A model generated the notes under the pieces. The model saw only the letters and a list, made by a program, of their open reading frames with translations. It ran no database searches and had not been told where the DNA came from. Shown piece by piece: positions 35,296-44,675 of a stretch of 64,000 nucleotides of DNA; the stretch's first letter is position 1; each line of letters opens with the position of its first letter. The stretch is from contig CALUNW010000011.1 of NCBI GenBank assembly GCA_944322145.1, forward strand, positions 1-64,000, written 5' to 3'. The position numbers and the translations under genes are program-made. This stretch comes from an uncultured Atopobiaceae bacterium (GTDB lineage Bacteria; Actinomycetota; Coriobacteriia; Coriobacteriales; Atopobiaceae).

Positions 35296-36999
35296 TTAGC
35301 GGGCGGCGGCCTGGAGCATGGCCTTGACCTCGGCGGCGGTCTTGAGCTTCATGACCTTCTCGGTAAGGGCGTCGGCCTCGGCCTTGGTCCACTCGGAGAT
35401 GATGCGACGGGTGCGCAGAATCGACGGGGCGGACACGGAGAACTCGCCCAGGCCGAAGGAGATCAGCACCGGGATCAGCAGCGGGTCGGCCGCGGCCTCG
35501 CCGCACATGCCGACCATGATGCCGGCCTTGTTGCCCTCCTCGATGATGCGCTTGAGCGAGCGCAGGACGGCGGGCTGATAGACGTCGTAGAGGTAGGCGA
35601 CCTTGTCGTTGCCGCGGTCGGCGCACATGGTGTAGCCGATCAGGTCGTTGGTGCCGATGGAGAAGAAGTCGCACTCGGCCGCGAGGTCGTCGGCGATCAG
35701 GGACGCGGCGGGCGTCTCGATCATGGTGCCGACCTCGATGTCCTTGTTGTAGGAGACGCCGCGGGCGTCGAGGTCCGCCTTGCACTCCTCGACGAGGGCC
35801 TTCACCTGGCGAATCTCATCGAGGTTGGTGACCAGCGGAACCATGATCTTGATGTCGCCGAAGGCGGACGCGCGCAGCAGGGCCGTGAGCTGGACCTTGT
35901 ACTGCTCGGGGTTGTTGAGGCAGTAGCGGACCGCACGGTAGCCCATGAAGGGGTTCTCCTCCTTCTGGAGGTTCATGTACGGGATCTCCTTGTCGCCGCC
36001 CACGTCGAGCGTGCGGATGATCAACGGCTGGTTCTTCATGCGCAGGGCGACCTTCTGGTACGCAGTGAACTGCTCGTCCTCGGTCGGGAGCTCCTTTGCG
36101 TCCATGAACAGGAACTCGGAGCGGAAGAGTCCCACGCCCTCGCAGTCGTGCTCGGCGGCGACGTTGGCGTCGTCCGGGTTGCCGATGTTGGCGACGAGAA
36201 GGACCTTGTCGCCGTCGCCCGTGACGGTGGGCTTGCCGCGATAGGCCTCGAGCGCCTGCTTCTCCTCGGCGAACTGCTTCGCCTTGGCGCGATAGTGCGT
36301 GAGGTCGCTGTCGGCAGGGTTCACGAGAACGCGGCCGCGGGAGCCGTCGACGATGACCATGTCGCCGCCCTTGATGTTCTTCGTGCAGTCGGCGACGGAA
36401 AGGACCGCCGGAATCTCGAGCGCGCGGGCGATGATCGCGGAGTGGGAGGTGCGGCCTCCGGTCTCGGTCACGATGGCGGCGACGTTGTCCTTGTCGATGT
36501 CGGCGGTCATGGACGGCGTGAGCTCGTGCACGACGACGACGGAGTTCTCGGGAAGCGTGGAGAGGTCGACGACCTCCTTGCCCAGCAGGTCGGCGAGAAG
36601 ACCGGTCTTGACGTCGGCGACGTCGGCGGCGCGCTCGCGGAACAGCTCGTCCTCCATGTTGGAGAACATGTTGTAGTACATGTCGTAGGCCTCGGAGACG
36701 GCCTGCTCGGCGCACATGCCGGAATCGATCGACCCGTTGACCATCTCCTGGATGCCCTCGTCCTCGGCAAACTCGATGTGGGCGCCCATGATGGCGGCGG
36801 CCTCCTCGCCCACGGTCTGCGTCATGCGCTCGATCTGGGCGTTGGTCTGCTCGATGAACTTGGCGACGGCGGCGGCGTAGCGCTGCTTCTCGTCGCCGGC
36901 GTCGTCGGGCTTGTGCGGCGTGAAGCTCAGGTCGGGCTCGACCGCGACGCGCGCGACGCCAATGCCAATGCCGTCAGATGCGTTGACTCCCTCGTACAT
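35296..36999 (-). CDS. ptsI: PTS enzyme I (phosphoenolpyruvate-protein phosphotransferase)
   Basis: 567 aa, full length. It takes phosphate from PEP and passes it to HPr. The active-site loop GGRTSHSAIIARALEIPAV contains His186; the C-terminal PEP-binding TIM barrel (EFLFMDAKELPTEDEQF, GTMIETPAASLIADDLA) is complete. ATG 36999 follows GTAGGGGG; the longer frame is unsupported. No ptsH lies next to it. It is downstream of a PfkB kinase on the same strand. Confidence 0.95.
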   Translation of the reverse strand: MYEGVNASDGIGIGVARVAVEPDLSFTPHKPDDAGDEKQRYAAAVAKFIEQTNAQIERMTQTVGEEAAAIMGAHIEFAEDEGIQEMVNGSIDSGMCAEQAVSEAYDMYYNMFSNMEDELFRERAADVADVKTGLLADLLGKEVVDLSTLPENSVVVVHELTPSMTADIDKDNVAAIVTETGGRTSHSAIIARALEIPAVLSVADCTKNIKGGDMVIVDGSRGRVLVNPADSDLTHYRAKAKQFAEEKQALEAYRGKPTVTGDGDKVLLVANIGNPDDANVAAEHDCEGVGLFRSEFLFMDAKELPTEDEQFTAYQKVALRMKNQPLIIRTLDVGGDKEIPYMNLQKEENPFMGYRAVRYCLNNPEQYKVQLTALLRASAFGDIKIMVPLVTNLDEIRQVKALVEECKADLDARGVSYNKDIEVGTMIETPAASLIADDLAAECDFFSIGTNDLIGYTMCADRGNDKVAYLYDVYQPAVLRSLKRIIEEGNKAGIMVGMCGEAAADPLLIPVLISFGLGEFSVSAPSILRTRRIISEWTKAEADALTEKVMKLKTAAEVKAMLQAAAR

Positions 37000-37100
37000 G
37001 TTACCCCCTACCTTCGGGCCGCCAGGCGGCCGTATCCCAACATCGTTCACGCCCGGGCCAAGGCCGCGAGCGAGAAACCCAAGCTAGGCTCCAGGCGCTA

Positions 37101-38099
37101 CTACTCCGCCTCGGTGGCAGCGGCAGCCGCCTCGCGGTCCTTGTTGGCCTGGATGTCGCGCGCGATGGTGCCGGGGATGGCGCGGCCCATCTTCTTGTAG
37201 AGCGCCGTGACCACGCGATCGATGGTCGAGCGCTTAGCGATGCCCTTGCTCGCGGCCGTCGCGGTGCCGCAGGCGGACGCGAAGATGAGCGCCGTCTCGT
37301 AGTCGACACCGCGCGTGACCTGGGAGAGGAAGCCGCCGACCATGGAGTCGCCGGCACCCGTGGCGTTGACGAGCTTGATGCGCGCCGTGGGCACGATGTG
37401 CTCCGCGCCGTTCTCGTCGAGCAGGAGCGAGCCGTGACCGCCGCAGGAGATGATGACGTTGCGCGCGCCCGCCTCCTGGAGCTTGTGAGCGTAGGGCATG
37501 CACTCCTCGGGCTCCTCGATGTTGACGCCGTAGATGCGACCGACCTCGTGGTTGTTGGGCTTGATGAGGAACGGATGCATCTCGAGGGCCTCCATGAGCA
37601 GCTGGCCCGGGGCGTCCACGACGAACTGGATGCCGCGGCCGCCCAGGCGGCGCATGATCTGGGAGTACATGTCCTCGGGAAGGCTGTTGGGGATGGAGCC
37701 CGTCAGGACGAGCGTGTCACCCGCGCCGACGACGTCCATGCGCTGGAGAAGCTCGTCGACCTTCTTCTCGGGAATCTTGGGGCCCATGCCGTTGACCATC
37801 GTCATGACGATGCCGTTGAGCTTGACGTTGATGCGGGTGTAGCCGCGGTCGAGAAGAACGAAGTTGCTCGCGATGCCCTTCTCCTGCAGACGGCGCAGGA
37901 GATAGTCTCCCGTGAAGCCCGCGGCGATGCCCATGGCGATGCTCGGGGTCTCGAGCTCGTTCAGAATCGTGGCGATGTTGATGCCGTTTCCACCGCAGTG
38001 GAGCTCCTCGTTGGAGGAGCGGTTCGTGAAGCCCATGTCCAGGGTCAGGGGGTGCATGACATAGTCGAGGGCGGGGTTCAACGTCATTGTGTAAATCAA
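37101..38099 (-). CDS. PfkB-family hexose-phosphate kinase (1-phosphofructokinase-like)
   Basis: 332 aa. It begins with the hallmark MIYTMTLNPALDYV, has GGNGINIATILNELE and ends in the catalytic NATGAGDSMVGGFL. This is the FruK/LacC branch, phosphorylating fructose 1-phosphate or tagatose 6-phosphate. The start is TTG at 38099, 6 bases after AAGGAG, which restores the conserved N-terminus. It lies directly upstream of ptsI, pointing to PTS-imported sugar. No PTS permease is in the window, so the sugar is not fixed. Confidence 0.85.
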   Translation of the reverse strand: MIYTMTLNPALDYVMHPLTLDMGFTNRSSNEELHCGGNGINIATILNELETPSIAMGIAAGFTGDYLLRRLQEKGIASNFVLLDRGYTRINVKLNGIVMTMVNGMGPKIPEKKVDELLQRMDVVGAGDTLVLTGSIPNSLPEDMYSQIMRRLGGRGIQFVVDAPGQLLMEALEMHPFLIKPNNHEVGRIYGVNIEEPEECMPYAHKLQEAGARNVIISCGGHGSLLLDENGAEHIVPTARIKLVNATGAGDSMVGGFLSQVTRGVDYETALIFASACGTATAASKGIAKRSTIDRVVTALYKKMGRAIPGTIARDIQANKDREAAAAATEAE

Positions 38100-38209
38100 C
38101 GCGCGCTCCTTCCAACGGGCGAGACACCTGTTAAGTATGCCGCATGTCACTGTGCCCGCGCCTGAAAATACGCGAGCGAGCACGTCGCAACGGCCAGAGG
38201 CACAAATTT

Positions 38210-38239
38210 GGCCGGGCACCGAGCCGCCGGTGCCCGGCC
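38210..38239 (-). terminator. Terminator after tRNA-Arg
   Basis: GGCCGGGCACC and GGTGCCCGGCC form a perfect 11-bp stem, loop of 8, 11 bases after the tRNA 3' end; aaatttg follows on the minus strand. Confidence 0.75.
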
Positions 38240-38250
38240 AAGGAGGTCTC

Positions 38251-38327
38251 TGGTGCGCCCTGAGGGATTCGAACCCCCGACCTTGAGATTAGAAGTCTCC
38301 TGCTCTATCCAACTGAGCTAAGGGCGC
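38251..38327 (-). tRNA. tRNA-Arg (anticodon TCT)
   Basis: 77 nt including encoded CCA. Acceptor GCGCCCT/AGGGCGC, anticodon loop CTTCTAA, T-loop GGTTCGAATCC. Confidence 0.95.
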
Positions 38328-38345
38328 AGACGTGCGTAAAGCATT

Positions 38346-38933
38346 TTAGAGCATACCGAAGGCCTTGGCCGCGAGAATGCCCTCGACAGTCTTTGCGTCC
38401 TGAATGAGGCCCTCCCGAATGGCGGCGACGGCGTCGCCGACGGGCACCCAGACCACGTTCAGGAACTCCCCCTCGTCAAGGCGCGCCTCCCCCTGGGAGA
38501 CGCCATGGGCAAAGTAGACCGAGGTGTGCTCGTTGGTGAAGCCCGGGGCGCCATAGGACTCCGTGAGCAGCTCGAGGCGCTCGGCGACCAGGCCCGTCTC
38601 CTCGGTGAGCTCGCGCGCCGCGCAGACGTCGCGGCGCTCGGCGGGATCCACCTTGCCCGCGGGAATCTCGAGCGTCATGCACCCCAGGGCGACGCGGTAC
38701 TGCCGCACGAGGCACACGCGGCCGTCCCTGACGGCGACCACGCCCGCGCCACCGTTGTGGCGAACGATCTCGCGCCAGTCGAGGCTTCCGTCCGAGAGCT
38801 CGACCCGCAGGTGCTCGACCGAGAAGATCTTGCCCTCCCAGGGACGCTCGGTCCCCACGACCCGCTCCGCCAGAACGGGGTCGATCTCGAGCGCGCGGCG
38901 GATCGCCTCGAGGCCCTGGACATTCTCGGCCAT
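38346..38933 (-). CDS. Nudix hydrolase, ADP-ribose pyrophosphatase type
   Basis: 195 aa. The Nudix box GKVDPAERRDVCAARELTEE-TG fits G-x5-E-x7-REUxEExGU exactly, and the residues before it (VRQYRVALGCMTLEIPAGKV) match ADP-ribose diphosphatases. It hydrolyses nucleoside diphosphates linked to X. The start is 6 bases after the stop of the upstream nuclease gene, so the two are an operon. Confidence 0.88.
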   Translation of the reverse strand: MAENVQGLEAIRRALEIDPVLAERVVGTERPWEGKIFSVEHLRVELSDGSLDWREIVRHNGGAGVVAVRDGRVCLVRQYRVALGCMTLEIPAGKVDPAERRDVCAARELTEETGLVAERLELLTESYGAPGFTNEHTSVYFAHGVSQGEARLDEGEFLNVVWVPVGDAVAAIREGLIQDAKTVEGILAAKAFGML

Positions 38934-38939
38934 CTCTCC

Positions 38940-39725
38940 TCACTCCCCCGCGACGGCAAACTCGCCCGTCGCATAGTCGATCTCGAACCCATATGCCGTG
39001 TTGAAGACCTCTACCTCGAGGTCGATCTCCCCATCGGAAGAAAGCACGTCGACAATGACGCTGCGCGCCAGGAGCTCGTCGCCCTCGTAGACGGGCGTCG
39101 CCGAGTAATATACCGTGCCGTCGCGGTTGTCCCACAGCCAGTCGCGCGCGATGCCCTCGGTGTAGGCCATTCCGCCGTCCTGGCCGCGATTGTCGCCGAC
39201 GTTCTGCGGACGGGTGCCGGTGATCAGGTTATACGCGGCATCGTCCCCGCCGAGCGACTTCGCGAGCAGGTGGCTGCGGTTGAACAGGGCGCCATGATAG
39301 GTCTTCTCGCCGGGCATCTTGATGTCGACCTCGCGGTTGTGGCCCCAGCCCGAGGGGTGGATCTCGTGGATGTCCTCGCGCTCGCGGTCGCTGCCCTCGC
39401 GCATCATGTCGTAGGTGACGAGCGCGGCGGCGCGCCCGGTGCGACCGAGGGCGTCGAGCCCCTCGTAGCGCGCCTCGCCGGGCTCTAGCTCCACATCCAT
39501 GACAGCCGACCCCACGATGCGGCAGTACTCCGGGTATTCCTCGAAGCTCCAGGATGTGTAGGCGTCCTGACGCTCGGAGAGCCGCTCCGGCTCGGGGGCG
39601 AGGGCACGCTGTATGCTCGGCAGCGCACCCGAGAGCCCGGCTACGATAAGTGCCGCTACGAGCGCCCCCAGAAGCGCCGCGGGCTTGCTCCGCGGACGGC
39701 GCCCGCCCTTCTCCCTGTATGCCAT
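38940..39725 (-). CDS. Membrane-anchored DNA/RNA non-specific endonuclease
   Basis: 261 aa. A basic head and one TM helix (ALLGALVAALIVAGLSGAL, about 14-32) place the catalytic part outside the membrane. The core FNRSHLLAKSLGGDDAAYNL then ITGTRPQNVGDNRGQDGGM is the beta-beta-alpha metal nuclease motif of the EndA/NucA family, with catalytic His in NRSH and metal-ligand Asn in the N-R region. Homologues degrade extracellular DNA or act in DNA entry during transformation. ATG 39725 follows AAAGGGG by 5 bases. Confidence 0.82.
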   Translation of the reverse strand: MAYREKGGRRPRSKPAALLGALVAALIVAGLSGALPSIQRALAPEPERLSERQDAYTSWSFEEYPEYCRIVGSAVMDVELEPGEARYEGLDALGRTGRAAALVTYDMMREGSDREREDIHEIHPSGWGHNREVDIKMPGEKTYHGALFNRSHLLAKSLGGDDAAYNLITGTRPQNVGDNRGQDGGMAYTEGIARDWLWDNRDGTVYYSATPVYEGDELLARSVIVDVLSSDGEIDLEVEVFNTAYGFEIDYATGEFAVAGE

Positions 39726-39850
39726 GGAGTCCCCTTTCGTTCCTCGGCAGGATACCATGGCCGCCGGACACAAACTCAGGCAGAGCTTAAGGGAGCCCCC
39801 ACTGGCCCCACTGGCTCATGGAGAGAATCCGAATCCGCGCAAAAAAGTCC

Positions 39851-39879
39851 TTGCATCGGGTCGGGCGGGCGTGCATAAT
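39851..39879 (+). promoter_or_regulatory. Promoter of the tRNA His-Lys-Lys cluster
   Basis: TTGCAT, 17-base spacer, CATAAT, about 30 bases before tRNA-His. A good sigma-70-type promoter. Confidence 0.75.
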
Positions 39880-39910
39880 AATCGAGCTGCCTGAAGAGGT
39901 TCGCGAAAAT

Positions 39911-39987
39911 GGTGGGTGTAGCTCAGTTGGCAGAGCGACGGACTGTGGCTCCGTAGGTCGAGGGTTCGAGACCCTTCGCCCACCCCA
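39911..39987 (+). tRNA. tRNA-His (anticodon GTG)
   Basis: 77 nt including the extra 5' G (-1) and encoded CCA. Acceptor GTGGGTG/CGCCCAC with discriminator C73, anticodon loop CTGTGGC. Confidence 0.95.
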
Positions 39988-40000
39988 TTTAATCGAATAC

Positions 40001-40076
40001 GGATCGTTAGCTCAGCTGGTAGAGCAGGGGACTCTTAATCCCAAGGTCCAGGGTTCGAACCCCTGACGATCCACCA
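40001..40076 (+). tRNA. tRNA-Lys (anticodon CTT), copy 1
   Basis: 76 nt including encoded CCA. Acceptor GGATCGT/ACGATCC, anticodon loop CTCTTAA. Confidence 0.95.
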
Positions 40077-40081
40077 TTTTT

Positions 40082-40157
40082 GGATCGTTAGCTCAGCTGG
40101 TAGAGCAGGGGACTCTTAATCCCAAGGTCCAGGGTTCGAACCCCTGACGATCCACCA
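40082..40157 (+). tRNA. tRNA-Lys (anticodon CTT), copy 2
   Basis: Identical in sequence to copy 1, 5 bases downstream: a recent tandem duplication. Confidence 0.95.
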
Positions 40158-40166
40158 CGAAAGTTT

Positions 40167-40205
40167 CGGCCGGGCGCCCTGGGGTGTCCGGTCGTTTTCT
40201 TTTGC
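40167..40205 (+). terminator. Terminator of the tRNA cluster
   Basis: A 12-bp stem with G-U pairs (CGGCCGGGCGCC / GGTGTCCGGTCG, loop ctgg) followed by TTTTCTTTT. Confidence 0.85.
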
Positions 40206-40282
40206 CTATCGCTCCCCTCTTGCCAGTCAGGCCCTGACGTCACGGGGCTATGCTATTCTCCAAGGCGAAGGAGGTTACCCAG

Positions 40283-41299
40283 ATGGAGAAGGAACGTTCC
40301 GCGCCATGGAGCCCGGCAGTATCCGTCGTTGTCCCCTGCTACAACGAGGAGGAGAGCCTCCCCATCTTCGCTCGTGAGCTCGCCCGCGTGACCGAGCAGC
40401 TCATGGAGCTCGACACTCCTCCCCGACTGATCGAGCTCATCCTTGTGGACGACGGCTCGAAGGACCGCACCCTCGAGGTCATACACGACCTCGCCGCCCG
40501 CGACGACCTTCCGTACCAGGTGAGGTGGACCTCCTTCTCGCGCAACTTCGGCAAGGAGCCCGCCCTCTACGCAGGCCTCGAGGCCACTCGCGGCGACTTC
40601 GTGGCCACGATGGACGCGGACATGCAGGACCCTCCCTCGCTGCTCCCCCAGATGTACGCAGACCTCCTCACAGGGCAGTGGGACTCCATCGCCACCCGTC
40701 GCGTCGACCGCGTGGGCGAGCCTCCCGTGCGCTCCGCGTTCGCCCGGCTGTTCTACCGAATCATCAACCGCATCTCCGACGCCGACATCGTCGACGGGGC
40801 TCGCGACTTCCGCCTCATGACCCGGCCCGTCGTGGACGCCGTGCTCGCCATGGGCGAGCGCAACCGCTTCACCAAGGGCATCTACGGCTGGGTCGGCTTC
40901 CGCACCAAGTGGCTTCCATACGAGAACGTCGACCGAGCTGCCGGGGAGACCAAGTGGAGCTTCCTCAAGCTTGCCGTCTACGCGCTTGACGGCGTGGCCG
41001 CCTTCTCCACCACACCGCTCGCCATCGCGTCGGTCCTCGGCGTCCTGTTCTGCCTTCTCGCGCTCGTGCTGACGGTCGTGGTCGTCGTGAGGGCGATTCT
41101 GTTCGGAGACCCCGTCGCCGGATGGCCCTCCCTGATGACGGCGATCCTGCTCGTGGGCGGAGCGCAGCTTCTGTGCCTCGGCGTCATCGGCCAGTACCTT
41201 GCCAAGACCTACGTCGAGACCAAGCATCGACCCATCTACCTTGCACGAGAGCAGGGAGAGGGGCCGCTTCCCCGAGGTCGGAAGAACGTTCGCCCATGA
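40283..41299 (+). CDS. GT2 polyprenyl-phosphate glycosyltransferase (DPM1/GtrB-like)
   Basis: 338 aa. N-terminal GT-A domain with SVVVPCYNEEESLPIF, VDDGSKD, the DxD-type MDADMQDPP and FSRNFGKEPAL; two C-terminal TM helices (about 230-305). Such enzymes load a sugar onto undecaprenyl or dolichyl phosphate at the inner face. ATG 40283 has AAGGAGGT 7 bases upstream. Its stop overlaps the YfhO gene start. With the GtrA gene two down it forms a lipid-linked sugar module. Confidence 0.9.
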   Translation: MEKERSAPWSPAVSVVVPCYNEEESLPIFARELARVTEQLMELDTPPRLIELILVDDGSKDRTLEVIHDLAARDDLPYQVRWTSFSRNFGKEPALYAGLEATRGDFVATMDADMQDPPSLLPQMYADLLTGQWDSIATRRVDRVGEPPVRSAFARLFYRIINRISDADIVDGARDFRLMTRPVVDAVLAMGERNRFTKGIYGWVGFRTKWLPYENVDRAAGETKWSFLKLAVYALDGVAAFSTTPLAIASVLGVLFCLLALVLTVVVVVRAILFGDPVAGWPSLMTAILLVGGAQLLCLGVIGQYLAKTYVETKHRPIYLAREQGEGPLPRGRKNVRP

Positions 41300-44070
41300 C
41301 TCCGGCCCACCTCGACGCACGTCGTCGCAAGGACCTGCCCCGCCGTGCCGCGCTCTACGGGGCGGCCTTCCTGCTGCCCGTCGCCCTTCTGTGCCTGCTC
41401 TCGGCGATGCGGGGCGTCTACCCGTTTGGCCCCGAGTCATTTCTCACCGAGGACCTCAAGTACCAGTACATTGACTTCTTCCACTGGTATCGCAAGGTCC
41501 TGACCGGCCAGGAGTCCCTGTTCTACTCCTTTTCGACGAGCCTGGGCAACAACGCCTGGGGTCTCTGGTCCTATTACCTCGCGAGCCCTCTCAACCTGCT
41601 CGTCCTCCTCTTCCCGGATGACCTGATGACGCTCGCCGTCTTTCTCATCTCGGCAATCAAGCTCGGCCTGACCGGAGTCACCACAACCTTCTACCTGAGG
41701 AACAGGTTCTCGCTGGGGGCGCCCATGTCGCTCGCGCTCGCCCTGAGCTTCTCCTGCTCGCTCTGGAGCTTGACCCAGCTGAGAAACCCCCTCTGGATGG
41801 ACGCCCTCGTGCTGCTGCCCCTCGTGGCGCTCGGGGCGCGCCGCTGCGTGCTCTGCGGGCGCTGGGGCGCGCTCGTCGCCTCACTGTGCGCCTCGATCCT
41901 CTGCTGCTGGTACATGGGGTACATGACCGTGCTCTTCTCGGTTCTGTACGCATATGTTGAGTGGCTCGCCGCCGGGCCGGGCCCAGGTCGCCTCGCGGGC
42001 GGCCGGGCGTTCTCCCGCCTCTCGGGGGCGCTCTGCGTCACGCTGCTGCTGAGCGCGTGGACGCTTTACCCGACCGTCGCGGCCCAGCTCGGAGGATGGA
42101 CTGCGGCGCGCACGATCGCGGTCCTCGCCGCCTCCGCCGTCCTTCTCGTCCTTGCGCTCGTTCTCGTGCGCGACCTGGTGCCCGCCCGCATCGCAGCCGC
42201 CGCAGGGATCGCGCTTGTCATCCTGCTCGGAATCAGCGTCGTCGCCTATGTCGGCACATACGCGCTCGAACGCTCCCAGGGCGCCGGGCTGGGGGACCTC
42301 ATGCGCTCCTCGCTCACCTCAAGCCCCCGCTCCGTCCTCGCGGGAATCTTCTTCGGCACCTGGCGCATCAACCTCGTCCCGCAGCTCTTTCCGGGCTCGC
42401 TGCCCCTGCTCGGCTCTCTGTGCCTCCTGCTGTGCCGTCGCATCGCGCCCAGGGAGCGCGTCATAGCCGTCGGCTTCCTCATGGTCCTCCTGCTCGGCTC
42501 CGCCCTCTGGCCCCTCTACCTCATTTGGTGCGGCTTCAGGGCACCCAACGGCTTCTACTGCCGCACCTCGTTCCTCTTTGTCTTCGGAGCCATCTGGGCC
42601 ACCGCCCTCTACCTCTCCCAGAGAGGGGACGCAAGGCTCCATAGGGAGGTTCTGGTGGCGGCGCCCCTGCTCGTCGCCGCCTCGACGGCCTGCTCGCTTC
42701 TGGGGACCGACCCCGAGCTGCCCACGCTGCTCGTCGGCGACTGCCTCATCGTCGCCTGCGCGCTCCTCCTGCTGCCGCGCGGGGGTCGCGCGGCTGCCGC
42801 CCTTCCCGTGCTGGCATTCGTGGAGCTGCTCGCAAGCGGGTCCCTCGCGTGGCCGTCGGTCTACGTCAACTACGCCCAGGCCGACTACGACGCGTACTAT
42901 GACGGCGCCAAGGAGGAGCTCGAGGCAATCCGCGAGTACGACGGGGACGTCTATCGCGTCGAGAAGACCCATACGCGCGCCGGGATGGCCGCCCTGAACG
43001 AGGGACTCGCGATGGGCTTCGACCGCATCAGCTCCTACAGCTCCGCGTACAATGCGGCGGCCGTCGGCTTCCTGAGCGAGCTCGGCTATTCGAACCCCGG
43101 GGAGTTCTCCGTTGCCTATCGCACCCCCGTCCTTCCGAGCGACTCCCTCCTCGGCGTGAGGTACGTCATCTCCCGACACCTCGTGAACCAGCTTGAGAGC
43201 GTCGACCTCGTCGGACTCGCGGACGGGGACTCGCTCTACAGAAATCCTGACGCCCTGTCGCTCGGCTACGCCGTCTCCTCCAGCGTTATGGCCGACCTCG
43301 CCGATTCGAGCGACCCGTTCGAGACGCAGAACAGCCTCGCGAGCGCGGTTCTCGGACACGAGGTCACCCTCTATAGGCCGCTTGACGCGACCCTCGTCGG
43401 CGATGACGAGGGGACCCGAACCTGGGAGGTCACGATTCCCGCCGGCGAGCTCGGCTGCTCGTGGGTGAGCTCCGGCTCCGGGGCGGGCTACCTCTACGTC
43501 GTGGACGACCCGACCGCGCAGTGGGCGAACGACTCCGGCTTCGAGGGGCTCGCCTGGGACAACTGGCGCTTCGGGCATGCCGTCCGCATGCTCGGGGACG
43601 TCCCCGACTCCGATCGCAAAGTCCGCGTCTCCCTCAAGCGCGACATCCAGACATCTCCCGACGAGGGCCCGCTCCCCGATGACGCGCGCTGCGTCTTCTA
43701 CGCGCTCGACATGTCCGCCTATGACGAGCTTGTCGCAAACCTCTCTGAGGAGCAGCTGCAGGTCACCGAATGCAAGGGGAGCTCCCTCTCCGGAACGCTC
43801 GCCGCTTCCGGCGAGAAGGACGGCATGCTCATCACCGTCCCCTATGACATCGGATGGACCGTGCACCTCGACGGGGAGCGCGTCGACGCGCAGCCCGCGT
43901 TCGGCGGCGCCCTGACCTACGTGGCCATCGACGAGCCCGGCGCCCACCGCCTCGAGATGAGCTATGTCCCCCCGATGCTCGTCCAGGGGTCGTGTGTTAC
44001 GCTCGCCAGCGCCGCCTCGCTCCTCGCGATGCGCGCCGTCACAAGAAGAAGCGGAAGGGTCGAGGCTTGA
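41296..44070 (+). CDS. YfhO-family membrane glycosyltransferase-like protein
   Basis: 924 aa. About 12-13 TM helices in the first 560 residues, starting with ALYGAAFLLPVALLCLLSAM, then a luminal-type domain and a last TM helix near the end. The first loop FLTEDLKYQYIDFFHWYRKV is a GT-C-like acidic motif of the YfhO family, implicated in glycosylating teichoic acids or glycolipids outside the membrane. ATGA overlap with the GT2 gene upstream; its TGA overlaps the GtrA start. Confidence 0.85.
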   Translation: MTPAHLDARRRKDLPRRAALYGAAFLLPVALLCLLSAMRGVYPFGPESFLTEDLKYQYIDFFHWYRKVLTGQESLFYSFSTSLGNNAWGLWSYYLASPLNLLVLLFPDDLMTLAVFLISAIKLGLTGVTTTFYLRNRFSLGAPMSLALALSFSCSLWSLTQLRNPLWMDALVLLPLVALGARRCVLCGRWGALVASLCASILCCWYMGYMTVLFSVLYAYVEWLAAGPGPGRLAGGRAFSRLSGALCVTLLLSAWTLYPTVAAQLGGWTAARTIAVLAASAVLLVLALVLVRDLVPARIAAAAGIALVILLGISVVAYVGTYALERSQGAGLGDLMRSSLTSSPRSVLAGIFFGTWRINLVPQLFPGSLPLLGSLCLLLCRRIAPRERVIAVGFLMVLLLGSALWPLYLIWCGFRAPNGFYCRTSFLFVFGAIWATALYLSQRGDARLHREVLVAAPLLVAASTACSLLGTDPELPTLLVGDCLIVACALLLLPRGGRAAAALPVLAFVELLASGSLAWPSVYVNYAQADYDAYYDGAKEELEAIREYDGDVYRVEKTHTRAGMAALNEGLAMGFDRISSYSSAYNAAAVGFLSELGYSNPGEFSVAYRTPVLPSDSLLGVRYVISRHLVNQLESVDLVGLADGDSLYRNPDALSLGYAVSSSVMADLADSSDPFETQNSLASAVLGHEVTLYRPLDATLVGDDEGTRTWEVTIPAGELGCSWVSSGSGAGYLYVVDDPTAQWANDSGFEGLAWDNWRFGHAVRMLGDVPDSDRKVRVSLKRDIQTSPDEGPLPDDARCVFYALDMSAYDELVANLSEEQLQVTECKGSSLSGTLAASGEKDGMLITVPYDIGWTVHLDGERVDAQPAFGGALTYVAIDEPGAHRLEMSYVPPMLVQGSCVTLASAASLLAMRAVTRRSGRVEA

Positions 44071-44453
44071 GACATCTCATGGAGCAGTTCGTGAAGTTCG
44101 GCATCGTCGGCGTCATCGCAACGGCGATTGACTTCGTCGCGCTCATTGCCCTCACGGAGTGGGCGGGGATGGCCCCCGTCGCCTCGGCCGCCATCTCGTT
44201 CACGCTCTCGGTGCTCTTCAACTACGCGGCCTCGATGCGCTTCGTCTTCCAGCGCAGGGAGGATATCAGCCGCAGTCGCGAGCTCGTGATCTTTGTCGTG
44301 CTCTCGCTTGTCGGCCTCTTCATCAACGAGGCCCTCATGTGGCTCGGCGTCAACGTTGCGAGCCTCAACTACGTGCTCGTCAAGCTGCTCGCGACCGTCG
44401 TCGTCATGCTGTGGAACTTCCTCTCGAGAAAGCGGTGGCTCGACGCCTCCTAG
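44067..44453 (+). CDS. GtrA-family membrane protein
   Basis: 128 aa, four TM helices: FVKFGIVGVIATAIDFVALI opens the family motif and ATVVVMLWNFLSRKRW closes it. GtrA proteins are thought to flip lipid-linked sugars. TTG 44067 overlaps the YfhO stop and has GGAAGGG 7 bases upstream; ATG 44079 is an alternative. Together with GT2 and YfhO it completes a make, flip and transfer set for an envelope sugar. Confidence 0.82.
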   Translation: MRHLMEQFVKFGIVGVIATAIDFVALIALTEWAGMAPVASAAISFTLSVLFNYAASMRFVFQRREDISRSRELVIFVVLSLVGLFINEALMWLGVNVASLNYVLVKLLATVVVMLWNFLSRKRWLDAS

Positions 44454-44673
44454 GCCCCTCGCGCGCCAGAGCAGCTCGCAAGCGCCCAGAAGATCAAGAG
44501 CAGGGTGCCGAGAAAAACGAGCGACCCGACGCACCCGGCAAGGCACGACCCTCCCCCGCCGGCCCCCCTCCGTCGGCCCGGCGCAGCTCCCCGCCGATGC
44601 CATAGTGCGTGAAGGCGCGCTCCGGCGTGGACCAGCGGTCGTCACGGTTGAAGTCGTACGGGCCGCTCGCCAT
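44450..44673 (-). pseudogene. Small membrane protein gene after Fic, frameshifted in a G-run
   Basis: ATG 44673 starts 2 bases after the Fic stop and reads MASGPYDFNRDDRWSTPERA, then FTHYGIGG, through GGG codons, then leaves frame and stops at 44494 (59 aa). In the other frame the sequence continues into a convincing TM helix (SLVFLGTLLLIFWALASC) and stops at 44450. One base more in the run of six G would give about 74 aa with a C-terminal membrane anchor. It may be a real frameshift mutation, programmed slippage or a base error. Confidence 0.45.
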
Positions 44674-44675
44674 GG

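Noticed and set aside
40001..40157. The repeated 76-base block as a mobile repeat
   Set aside because: Both copies are complete tRNA-Lys genes with the same anticodon; this is ordinary tandem tRNA duplication.
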